Source: an uncultured Bacteroidales bacterium (GTDB lineage Bacteria > Bacteroidota > Bacteroidia > Bacteroidales > UBA932). From it: a DNA stretch of 6,656 nt. Positions 1-6,183 of the stretch are shown in pieces; positions within the stretch are counted from its first letter, which is position 1, and every line of letters starts with the position of its first letter. The notes beneath the pieces are model-generated. The model was not told the origin of the DNA. It made no database searches and worked only from the letters and a program-made list of their open reading frames with translations. A program made the position numbers and the translations under genes. Location of the stretch: contig CAKMNE010000079.1 in assembly GCA_927798505.1 (NCBI GenBank), positions 1-6,656 of the forward strand. Reading direction: 5' to 3'.

Positions 1-24
1 GTAAAGGAAATGTTGGTTCTCTAA
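1..24 (+). CDS. rpmI: 50S ribosomal protein L35 (bL35), C-terminal end only
   Basis: Frame 1 reads VKEMLVL followed by TAA at 22-24. Bacteroidota L35 proteins, as I remember them, end in a similar VKE-L-L tail, and rpmI immediately precedes rplT in most bacteria. The call therefore rests on a seven-residue tail plus position, 15 nt upstream of rplT. The rest of the gene lies outside the window. L35 is a small basic protein of the large ribosomal subunit, normally co-transcribed with infC and rplT. Confidence 0.6.
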   Translation, partial: VKEMLVL

Positions 25-39
25 AAAAAGTATTGAATT

Positions 40-390
40 ATGCCAAGATCAGTCAACTCAGTAGCCTCAAGGGCACGCCGCAAGAAGATTCTCAAGAGAA
101 CCCGCGGTAACTTCCTCGCAAGGAGGAATGTCTGGACAGTAGCAAAGAACACCTACGAGAAAGGTCTTACCTACGCATATCGCGACCGTAGGGCAAAGAA
201 GCGCAACTTCCGCGCACTCTGGATCCAGCGAATCAATGCCGCCGCACGTCAGTACGGTATGACTTATTCCCAGTTTATGGGTGCACTCGCAAAGCAGAAC
301 ATCGGTCTGAACCGCAAGGTCCTCGCTGACCTCGCGATGAACAACCCTCAGGCTTTCGAGGCAATTATCAAGTCAGTAAGCAACAAGTAA
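40..390 (+). CDS. rplT: 50S ribosomal protein L20 (bL20)
   Basis: This encodes the 116-residue L20 protein, which binds 23S rRNA early in large-subunit assembly and in many bacteria also represses its own operon. The N-terminal basic tail ([19 protein letters not shown]) and the central signature with [26 protein letters not shown] residues (about 45-67) are classic for the family. The globular C-terminal half includes [11 protein letters not shown]. Length matches the usual 115-119. The ATG is chosen because MPR is the conserved N-terminus; no SD sequence precedes it, only an A-rich stretch, as is common in Bacteroidota. It follows rpmI by 15 nt and is followed 4 nt later by lepB, so the three are probably one transcript. 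Any leader that regulates the operon would lie upstream of the window. Confidence 0.97.
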   Translation: MPRSVNSVASRARRKKILKRTRGNFLARRNVWTVAKNTYEKGLTYAYRDRRAKKRNFRALWIQRINAAARQYGMTYSQFMGALAKQNIGLNRKVLADLAMNNPQAFEAIIKSVSNK

Positions 391-394
391 AGCA

Positions 395-1531
395 GTGAGC
401 CTGAAGGAATTTACCCGCAATCGTTGGACAAAGTTCATATTCTGGGCTTTGCTCTACATTCTTTGGGTAATTTGGCTGGGCAACTTCTGGTGGCTGTTGG
501 GTTTGGGTGTCATATTTGACATTTTCATAACCAGGAAAGTCCACTGGAACTTTTGGAAAAAAAGATACAAGGAGGGAGAGAAACGCTCCGCCGCCAATGA
601 ATGGCTTGATGCCGTCATCTTCGCGGTAATAGTCGTTACCTTCATCAACATTTTTTTCTTCCAGGCCTTCAAGATTCCTTCATCCTCGATGGAGAAGACA
701 CTCTACACGGGTGATCACCTCTTCGTCAGCAAATTGACATATGGCCCGAGAGTCCCTCAGACTCCGCTGACCGTTCCTTTCACCCACAATGTGATTTTCG
801 GAAAAGAGTCCTATTCGACCCTGATTCAGAATGATTACAGAAGGCTCAAAGGATTGAGGAAAGTGAAAAGAGGAGATATCGTGGTATTCGGATTCCCGAA
901 TGGCGACACCGTTCTGCGTAAAGCTCCGTCAGAAGACTATTACAGTCTCTGCCGCTTTTACGGCAAGAAAAAGGTGATTTCCACATTGGGTCCCGTAATC
1001 GCCCGCCCTGCGGACAAGGTGGACCACTATGTGAAAAGATGCGTTGCCATCCCCGGAGACACTCTTGAAATCCGTGAAGGACTTGTTTGGGTGGACGGGG
1101 TTCAGCAGCCGAGCTATCCGGGGATGCAGATATCCCGCAATCTGGAAAAGGTGCAGAATGACTACAGGGAAATATTCCCGTTCTCGCCTGACTACACCTG
1201 GACAAGGGATGAATTCGGACCGTTATGGATTCCTGAAAAGGGGGCAACAGTGGAACTGACCCGCGAAAACCTTCCTCTGTATGAGAGAATCATCAGAGTT
1301 TACGAGCACTCTTCGGTAGAAGAAGCTCTTGCGGCAGGCTCCTACACCTTCAAGCAGGATTACTACTTTATGATGGGAGACAACAGACACAATTCCCTGG
1401 ACTCAAGGTATTGGGGATTTGTTCCGGAAGACCACATAGTCGGAAGGCCGGTTGTCATATGGCTCTCAACAGATGAAGGGAAGAGATTCCCTAAGAACAT
1501 CCGTTGGGGAAGATTCCTCAAGTTTGTTTAA
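395..1531 (+). CDS. lepB: Signal peptidase I, membrane-anchored
   Basis: LepB removes signal peptides from exported preproteins at the outer face of the inner membrane, using a Ser/Lys dyad. The 378-residue product has three hydrophobic stretches: about 12-28, 31-46 and 71-92. A Lys/Arg-rich loop (47-64) between the second and third should be cytoplasmic, which places the catalytic domain in the periplasm. The nucleophile is Ser98 in IPSSSMEKTL. The general base is probably Lys214 in YVKRCVAIPGD. The C-terminal box has MMGDNRHNSLDSRYWGFV (326-343). About 116 residues separate Ser and Lys, roughly twice the E. coli LepB spacing (from memory 55). The GTG start at 395 lies 4 nt after the rplT stop and gives the full first membrane segment; no clear SD sequence is visible. 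The short gap suggests translational coupling to rplT, an unusual neighbour for lepB. Confidence 0.95.
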   Translation: MSLKEFTRNRWTKFIFWALLYILWVIWLGNFWWLLGLGVIFDIFITRKVHWNFWKKRYKEGEKRSAANEWLDAVIFAVIVVTFINIFFFQAFKIPSSSMEKTLYTGDHLFVSKLTYGPRVPQTPLTVPFTHNVIFGKESYSTLIQNDYRRLKGLRKVKRGDIVVFGFPNGDTVLRKAPSEDYYSLCRFYGKKKVISTLGPVIARPADKVDHYVKRCVAIPGDTLEIREGLVWVDGVQQPSYPGMQISRNLEKVQNDYREIFPFSPDYTWTRDEFGPLWIPEKGATVELTRENLPLYERIIRVYEHSSVEEALAAGSYTFKQDYYFMMGDNRHNSLDSRYWGFVPEDHIVGRPVVIWLSTDEGKRFPKNIRWGRFLKFV

Positions 1532-1561
1532 CTGAATATTAATAAATAAAAAACAATAATT

Positions 1562-1804
1562 ATGGCAAAGGTTTGTCAAGTAACCGGAAGAAAGAGAATG
1601 AAAGGCAACAATGTTGCCCATTCAAAATTGCGCACCAAGCGCGACTTCTCCGTAAACCTCAAGAACAAGCGTTTCTGGAGTGAGGAGGAGCAGAGGTTCA
1701 TCACCCTCAAGATTTCTTGCAAGGGTATGAGAATCATTGAGAAGAACGGCCTCGAAGCTACTCTTCACGAGGCTCAGAAGAAAGGATACGTTAACCTTGT
1801 TTAA
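1562..1804 (+). CDS. rpmB: 50S ribosomal protein L28 (bL28)
   Basis: This encodes the 80-residue L28 of the large ribosomal subunit. The N-terminus [21 protein letters not shown] matches the family signature (C-x-V-T-G-(K/R) then G-N-x-V-S/A-H). It is followed by the basic [17 protein letters not shown] segment and a C-terminal [14 protein letters not shown] region. Length agrees with the usual 75-80. The 30-nt gap after lepB (1532-1561) is A/T rich, with no SD sequence and no convincing promoter or terminator. rpmG follows after 11 nt, the normal rpmB-rpmG pairing. No gene-specific regulation can be read from the sequence. Confidence 0.97.
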   Translation: MAKVCQVTGRKRMKGNNVAHSKLRTKRDFSVNLKNKRFWSEEEQRFITLKISCKGMRIIEKNGLEATLHEAQKKGYVNLV

Positions 1805-1815
1805 ATTTCATTATT

Positions 1816-2004
1816 ATGGCAAAGAAATCTAAAGGAAACAGGGTGCAGGTCATCCTCGAGTGCACAGAGCAGAAGGCCAGCGGCGTTCCAGGAATGTCCC
1901 GCTACATCACCACAAAGAATAAGAAGAACACCCCTGAGCGTCTTGAAAGGAAGAAGTACAATCCTTTCCTGAAGAGGGTTACCGTTCATCGTGAAATAAA
2001 GTAA
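1816..2004 (+). CDS. rpmG: 50S ribosomal protein L33 (bL33)
   Basis: This encodes the 62-residue L33. It begins [20 protein letters not shown] and continues with [33 protein letters not shown], the conserved L33 pattern of Y-x-T-x-K-N-(K/R)-x-N-T-P-x-R-L and K-(Y/F)-(N/C)-P. A single Cys (Cys16) is visible and the paired CxxC motifs of zinc-binding L33 are absent, so this is a zinc-independent (C-minus) form. The L33 core is usually 50-55 residues; the extra length lies mainly in a short insert around residues 20-29. The start follows an A/T-rich 11-nt gap after rpmB without an SD sequence. The next gene follows after 19 nt. Confidence 0.96.
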   Translation: MAKKSKGNRVQVILECTEQKASGVPGMSRYITTKNKKNTPERLERKKYNPFLKRVTVHREIK

Positions 2005-2009
2005 TTTTC

Positions 2010-2015
2010 AGGAGG
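2010..2015 (+). promoter_or_regulatory. Strong Shine-Dalgarno sequence for the DUF4295/bL38 gene
   Basis: AGGAGG lies in the 19-nt gap after rpmG, 8 nt before the ATG at 2024. It can form six base pairs with the CCUCCU anti-SD at the 16S rRNA 3' end. None of the other starts in the window has such a sequence at proper spacing. This stands out because Bacteroidota ribosomes are reported to sequester the anti-SD and generally do not use SD sequences. Confidence 0.8.
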
Positions 2016-2023
2016 ATTAGAAT

Positions 2024-2182
2024 ATGGCAAAGAAAGCCGTCGCAACATTCGCCGCAAAGGCCGGTGCAAAGAGCATGGTCAAGTGCATCCGTATGGAAAA
2101 ATCTCCTAAGACCGGAGCTTATGTTTTCACAGAGCAGCTCGTTGAGGAGAGCAAGGCAAAGGAGTTCTTCGAGAAGAAGTAA
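2024..2182 (+). CDS. DUF4295 family small ribosomal protein (bL38)
   Basis: This is a 52-residue basic, Lys/Ala-rich protein starting MAKKAVATFAAKAGAKSMVK and containing MEKSPKTGAYVFTEQLV at 24-40, then a charged, helix-like C-terminus ending KEFFEKK. The SPKTGAY core and the position directly after rpmB-rpmG identify it as the Bacteroidota DUF4295 family. From memory, a Flavobacterium johnsoniae ribosome structure assigned this kind of protein to the large subunit and named it bL38; I cannot check that here. The ATG at 2024 is supported by the AGGAGG 8 nt upstream. A terminator hairpin begins 22 nt after the stop, so this looks like the last gene of the rpmI/rplT transcript. It is easily missed because of its size. 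Confidence 0.9.
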   Translation: MAKKAVATFAAKAGAKSMVKCIRMEKSPKTGAYVFTEQLVEESKAKEFFEKK

Positions 2183-2203
2183 ATCTTTGATACTTTATAT
2201 CGG

Positions 2204-2238
2204 AACCGGTTCCCGTCATGGGGACCGGTTTTCTATTT
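2204..2238 (+). terminator. Rho-independent terminator after the ribosomal block
   Basis: An 11-bp stem is formed by AACCGGTTCCC (2204-2214) and GGGGACCGGTT (2220-2230), with one G-U pair and a 5-nt GTCAT loop. The T-rich tail TTTTCTATTT spans 2229-2238 and shares its first two T with the stem. It ends transcription after the bL38 gene. It is the only strong hairpin I found between genes in the window. Confidence 0.85.
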
Positions 2239-2259
2239 AGCAGAAAATGCGTATATTTG
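2229..2259 (+). promoter_or_regulatory. Bacteroidota-type promoter for ftsY
   Basis: TATATTTG at 2252-2259 matches the Bacteroidota -7 consensus TAnnTTTG exactly. A TTTT stretch at 2229-2232 lies 19 nt upstream, the expected spacing for the weak -33 element (consensus TTTG), although the match there is imperfect. Transcription would start around 2263-2266, at or within a few bases of the ftsY ATG at 2266. The -33 element coincides with the terminator's T tract. The -7 match is seen directly; promoter activity is inferred. Confidence 0.65.
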
Positions 2260-2265
2260 TGAGCT

Positions 2266-3153
2266 ATGGCAATCAGTTTCTTTCAGAGGCTCTCAAGAGC
2301 AATAATCGGCAAAAGCCGCGTGGATGATGACACTCTCGATGCCATCGAAGAGGCGCTCATCGAGTCCGATATGGGCGTGGATACAACGCTCAAGGTGGTG
2401 GATGCCCTCGAAGAGAGGGTTTCCAAGGACAAATTCATGTCCCGCGAAGAGCTGTTTACCATGCTAAGGGATGAAATCGCCTCTCTTATGGCAGCCTGTG
2501 ACAAAGCCCCGGTGCTTCCGCAAAACGGTCCGCGGGTGATACTTGTTGTGGGTGTCAACGGAGTGGGAAAGACCACGACCATAGGAAAGCTCGCAAACAA
2601 GTTCCGCCAGGAAGGAAAGAATGTGATGCTTGGAGCAGCCGACACTTTCCGTGCGGCAGCGGTTGACCAGCTGACCATATGGTCCGAAAGGGCAGAAGTG
2701 TCCATTGTCAAGCAGCAGATGGGGTCGGATCCGGCCGCTGTAGCCTACGACACAGTGAAATCTGCTGTGGCAAAAGGAGTTGATGTGGTGCTCATAGATA
2801 CTGCAGGCCGCCTGCACAACAGGATAGACCTGATGAACGAGCTTACCAAAATCCGCAACTCGGTAAAGAAAGTGCTGCCTGATGCACCTCATGAAGTCCT
2901 GCTTGTGCTGGATGCCAGCACGGGTCAGAACGCTTTCCAGCAGGCAAAGGAGTTCTCCCGTGCAACCGACATCTCTGCAATAGCGCTGACCAAAATGGAT
3001 GGTACGGCCCGAGGAGGTGTGGTAGTCGGCCTGGTTGACCAGTTCGGCATTCCGGTGCGCTATCTCGGTGTAGGAGAGGGAATCGGAGACATACGCGATT
3101 TCGACCGGGACTCCTTCGTGGCAACCCTTTTTGATGAAAATGAATTGAAATAA
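2266..3153 (+). CDS. ftsY: Signal recognition particle receptor FtsY (SRP GTPase)
   Basis: FtsY docks SRP-bound ribosomes at the inner membrane; both FtsY and Ffh hydrolyse GTP to hand the nascent chain to SecYEG. The 295-residue product has a helical N domain (about 10-80, with DDDTLDAIEEALIESDMGVDTT). The SRP-type G domain follows: P-loop GVNGVGKTT (96-104), DTFRAAAVDQL (126-136), DTAGRL (178-183), TKMDGTARGG (242-251) and GVGEG with DIRDFD (268-280). The acidic A domain of E. coli FtsY is absent and the N-terminus is a short amphipathic start, MAISFFQRLSRAIIGK. An in-frame TGA at 2260-2262 rules out a longer product, so this form appears some 20 residues shorter than Bacteroides FtsY as I recall it. 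It is the first gene after the terminator, and pheT follows after 14 nt. Confidence 0.97.
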   Translation: MAISFFQRLSRAIIGKSRVDDDTLDAIEEALIESDMGVDTTLKVVDALEERVSKDKFMSREELFTMLRDEIASLMAACDKAPVLPQNGPRVILVVGVNGVGKTTTIGKLANKFRQEGKNVMLGAADTFRAAAVDQLTIWSERAEVSIVKQQMGSDPAAVAYDTVKSAVAKGVDVVLIDTAGRLHNRIDLMNELTKIRNSVKKVLPDAPHEVLLVLDASTGQNAFQQAKEFSRATDISAIALTKMDGTARGGVVVGLVDQFGIPVRYLGVGEGIGDIRDFDRDSFVATLFDENELK

Positions 3154-3167
3154 AAACACACAGATAT

Positions 3168-5621
3168 ATGAAGCTCAGTTACAATTGGCTTAAAGATTAC
3201 ATCAAATGTGAGCTCTCCGCTCAGCAGATAGCTGAAGCGATGACTTCAATAGGAATAGAAGTTGATTCGGTGGAGGAGAAGGAAGTTATTGAAGGAGGTC
3301 TCAAAAATGTGGTTGTTGCACAGGTGCTTACCTGCGAGGCTCATCCGGATTCCGACCATCTTCACGTAACCACCGTAAATGACGGCGGGGCTCAACCCGT
3401 TCAGGTGGTGTGCGGAGCACCCAATGTGGCGGCAGGACAGAAGGTCCTTTTCGCCCAGCTCGGAGCTGTGCTTCCGGGAGATTTCAAAATCAAGAAATCC
3501 AAGATTCGCGGAGTGGAGAGCTTCGGAATGATTTGTGCCGAGGATGAACTTGGACTGGGTACCAGCCACGACGGTATTATGGTTCTTCCTGAAGACGCCC
3601 CTGTGGGTATGCCTGCAAAGGATTATCTTCATATAGAGAGCCTTGCGGTAATCGAATACGAAATTACCGCCAACCGCGTCGATGCCGCTTCCCACTGGGG
3701 AGTTGCCCGTGACCTGTATGCCTGGCTCAAGCTCAAGGGCATCCCTTGCGAACTTACAAGGCCGGATGTAGAGGCGTCATTTGAAGCCATCCCCCGTACA
3801 GAGGGCGAGCCTATGCCGGTTGAGGTGCAGGATCCAAGCGGAGCTCCGCGCTACACAGGCCTTCTGATGAAGGGCATCAAGGTCGGACCGTCTCCGAAGT
3901 GGCTGCAGGAAAGGCTCACAGCCATAGGAAGCCGCCCTATCAACAACATAGTGGACATATCCAACTATGTGCTCTTCGAACTCGGACAGCCTCTGCACAC
4001 CTTCGATGCCGACAAGGTCAGGGGAGGCAAGGTGATAGTCCGCCGCGCTGCAGAAGGCGAGCCTATCCGCACTCTTGACGGGGCTGAGCACAAGCTGCAC
4101 TCCACCGATATGGTAATCGCAGACTCTCAGGGACCTATGTGCATAGCCGGCGTGTTCGGAGGCGAGGACAGTGGAGTGAGCGATGGAACTGTGAACCTTT
4201 TCATAGAGAGCGCATATTTCGATCCGGGCAGCATACGCAAGACCAGCAAGAGCCAGCAGCTGCAGACCGACGCCTCATTCCGCTACGAGCGTGGTGCCGA
4301 CCCTGAGGTGGCAATCTATGCGCTCAAGCGTGCCGCATCCCTTGTCAGCGAGTGCGCAGGCGGCCATATTGTAGGTGGGATAGTGGAGAGTTATCCTCAG
4401 AAGATAGAGCGCAAGCGAATTGAGCTCGACTACGACCGGATAGAAGCTTTCATTGGCCAGAAAATAGGTCATGAGCTCATTGACAGCATACTCGAAAACC
4501 TGGCCTACACCTTCGAATCCAAGGAAGGCGCTAAGCGCACCGTACTGGCGCCTTGCTATATGGTTGACGTCACCCGCGAATGCGACGTGGTGGAGGAAAT
4601 ACTGCGCATCTACGGCTATGACAACATCGCCCTTCCGAAGCATATGAAGATGTCCGTGAATGCTACCCCTAAGCCGGAACCGGAGGCGGTGCGCAGCTCC
4701 ATATCCAACTTCCTTGCGGCCAACGGTTTTGTGGAGACCATGAACAATTCTCTCACCAAGGGGGATTACTATGAGGGGCTCAAGACCTTCCCGGCAGACC
4801 ACTGCGTAAGGATAGTAAACCCTCTCAGCCAGGATCTCAATGTGATGCGCCAGACTTTGATGCTCAATGCTCTGGAGGTTGTGGCCTACAATGTGAACCG
4901 TCAGTGCCCGTCAATGAAGATTTTCGAGTACGGTTCTGTCTATCAGAGACTTCCGGAGAAATCAGGCGAGACACTCGAGGGCTATGAGGAGCATCAGGCC
5001 TTCTGCCTTGCCATTACCGGTTCTTCCGAGAAATCCTGGAAAACAGCATCTTCCAAGAGTGATTTCTATCAGCTGAAGGGCTATCTCGAGCTTCTTCTCA
5101 AGCGCTTCGGAGCTGACATTTACCAGCTGTGGACCGATGCCGCCCCATCCGATATCTTCTCCGAAGGAGTGGTTTACAAGCTCCCGGGACAGGGTGCCCA
5201 ACTTGCCGTTATGGGAACTGTCAATCCGGCACTCGCCCGCAAGTTTGGCGTCAAGCAGCCTGTGTTCATGGCTGAAATCAGCTGGCCTGTGCTCTTCTCC
5301 CTGATTAAGAGAAATAAGGTGGCTTTCAAGGAACTTCCCAAGTATCCGGAAGTCAAGCGAGACCTTGCAGTGCTGCTCGATGAGGGTGTAAGCTATGCAG
5401 ATCTCAGGATGACAGCCATCAAACAGTCCAAGAAACTGCTGAAGGGAGTGTCCCTCTTCGATGTGTACAGAGGGGACAAGATTCCAGCAGGCAAGAAGCA
5501 GTATGCCCTGAGCTTCACTTTCCAGGACCTGGAGAAGACCCTTACCGATCAGGACATAGAGCGCGTAATGGACAATATACTCAAGGCCTTCCAGAATAAT
5601 TTCGGAGCAGTACTCAGGTAA
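3168..5621 (+). CDS. pheT: Phenylalanine--tRNA ligase beta subunit
   Basis: PheT is the beta chain of the cytoplasmic alpha2-beta2 enzyme that charges tRNA-Phe; the beta chain binds tRNA and edits mischarged Tyr. The 817-residue length fits the long bacterial form. In order: N-terminal MKLSYNWLKDYI; an OB-fold tRNA-binding domain (about 42-152, with AHPDSDHLHV and VVCGAPNV); a B3/B4 editing region (about 216-395, with INNIVDISNYVLFELGQPLHTFD and IAGVFGGEDSGV). The B5 domain (about 412-487) keeps the DVTRECDVVEEILRIYGYDN pattern, with Asp467, Asp473, Glu476 and Glu477 matching the known metal-site spacing. A catalytic-like core and a C-terminal anticodon-binding FDX-ACB domain (about 723-816, KYPEVKRDLAVLL onward) follow. 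pheS is not adjacent. The start has no SD sequence; the next gene begins 1 nt after the stop. Confidence 0.97.
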   Translation: MKLSYNWLKDYIKCELSAQQIAEAMTSIGIEVDSVEEKEVIEGGLKNVVVAQVLTCEAHPDSDHLHVTTVNDGGAQPVQVVCGAPNVAAGQKVLFAQLGAVLPGDFKIKKSKIRGVESFGMICAEDELGLGTSHDGIMVLPEDAPVGMPAKDYLHIESLAVIEYEITANRVDAASHWGVARDLYAWLKLKGIPCELTRPDVEASFEAIPRTEGEPMPVEVQDPSGAPRYTGLLMKGIKVGPSPKWLQERLTAIGSRPINNIVDISNYVLFELGQPLHTFDADKVRGGKVIVRRAAEGEPIRTLDGAEHKLHSTDMVIADSQGPMCIAGVFGGEDSGVSDGTVNLFIESAYFDPGSIRKTSKSQQLQTDASFRYERGADPEVAIYALKRAASLVSECAGGHIVGGIVESYPQKIERKRIELDYDRIEAFIGQKIGHELIDSILENLAYTFESKEGAKRTVLAPCYMVDVTRECDVVEEILRIYGYDNIALPKHMKMSVNATPKPEPEAVRSSISNFLAANGFVETMNNSLTKGDYYEGLKTFPADHCVRIVNPLSQDLNVMRQTLMLNALEVVAYNVNRQCPSMKIFEYGSVYQRLPEKSGETLEGYEEHQAFCLAITGSSEKSWKTASSKSDFYQLKGYLELLLKRFGADIYQLWTDAAPSDIFSEGVVYKLPGQGAQLAVMGTVNPALARKFGVKQPVFMAEISWPVLFSLIKRNKVAFKELPKYPEVKRDLAVLLDEGVSYADLRMTAIKQSKKLLKGVSLFDVYRGDKIPAGKKQYALSFTFQDLEKTLTDQDIERVMDNILKAFQNNFGAVLR

Positions 5622-5622
5622 G

Positions 5623-6183
5623 ATGAAACATTCTGTCGGCAAAATCCTTTCACTCACTCTCCTGCTCGTCCTCGCCCTTGGCTGCGGACGCAGGGGACGT
5701 GTGATTCCTGAGGATAAATTCTCCGACATCTATGCGCAGATGCTCCTTGCCGACCAATGGATTTCCTCCAACCTGAAGGCACGCAGAGTGGCTGATACCA
5801 CCCTGTTTTATGCGCCTATACTTGAGAAATACGGTTATGACGTCCTCGATTATGATGCTTCGGTGAGACATTATATGAAAAAACCTGAGAAGTTTGCTCA
5901 GATTCTGGACAGGACTTCCAAACAACTGACCGCTTACGCAAACCGCCTGCAGGCAGTCGAGGATGAGATGAAGAAACGCTACAAACTGCCGGCTTACAAG
6001 CCAATCGATTTTTCCAAGGACACGATTCTTACTATTATCCCTATTGATACCACTACCAATTATGAACCAAAAGGAAATACTGAGGAGATGTTTCTCCTTC
6101 ATGGATCTGACGACACTACGTCCCGAAGACACCCGGTCAAGCGTTTTGAACCTGGTGCAGAAAGTAAGCAGATTGCGCGATGA
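5623..6183 (+). CDS. DUF4296 family lipoprotein
   Basis: This encodes a 186-residue predicted lipoprotein of unknown function. A signal peptide (residues 1-20: basic KHSVGK, then a Leu-rich core) ends in ALGC, so Cys21 should be lipidated. The following GRRGR is basic and lacks the acidic run linked to surface export in Bacteroidota, which suggests a periplasm-facing anchor (inference). Residues about 28-112 fit DUF4296: IPEDKFSDIYAQMLLAD, then EKYGYDVLDYDASVRHYMKKPEKFAQILDR. The C-terminal part from about 130 is Thr/Asp rich, of low apparent order, with no recognisable motif. The ATG lies 1 nt after the pheT stop, implying coupled translation. Residues 147-186 are encoded in the stretch that overlaps deoC in the +1-shifted frame, so this tail may be a recent extension. 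Confidence 0.85.
   Translation: MKHSVGKILSLTLLLVLALGCGRRGRVIPEDKFSDIYAQMLLADQWISSNLKARRVADTTLFYAPILEKYGYDVLDYDASVRHYMKKPEKFAQILDRTSKQLTAYANRLQAVEDEMKKRYKLPAYKPIDFSKDTILTIIPIDTTTNYEPKGNTEEMFLLHGSDDTTSRRHPVKRFEPGAESKQIAR

Noticed and set aside
120..130. AAGGAGGA directly before an ATG inside rplT
   Set aside because: It arises from the codons for Arg28-Arg29 of L20. There is no useful spacing to the ATG, and that frame gives no protein-like product.
1519..1561. CAAGTTTG near the lepB end as a -7 promoter element for rpmB
   Set aside because: The first base mismatches the consensus and the only TTG upstream is at the wrong spacing (about 15 nt). It also encodes the last lepB residues, so support is too weak.
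2464..3159. 231-codon open frame on the minus strand opposite ftsY
   Set aside because: Composition is irregular (many His and Cys), with no motif. It is fully antisense to a conserved GTPase gene.
4962..5729. 255-codon open frame on the minus strand across pheT and the lipoprotein gene
   Set aside because: It lies opposite two well-supported genes, its translation shows no recognisable domain, and it has no upstream signals. It is a by-product of pheT codon use.
6082..6103. GAGGAG as a Shine-Dalgarno sequence for a deoC start at ATG 6101
   Set aside because: The spacing to 6101 is 13 nt, too long. It encodes Glu-Glu in the lipoprotein, and the 6062 start fits the family N-terminus better.
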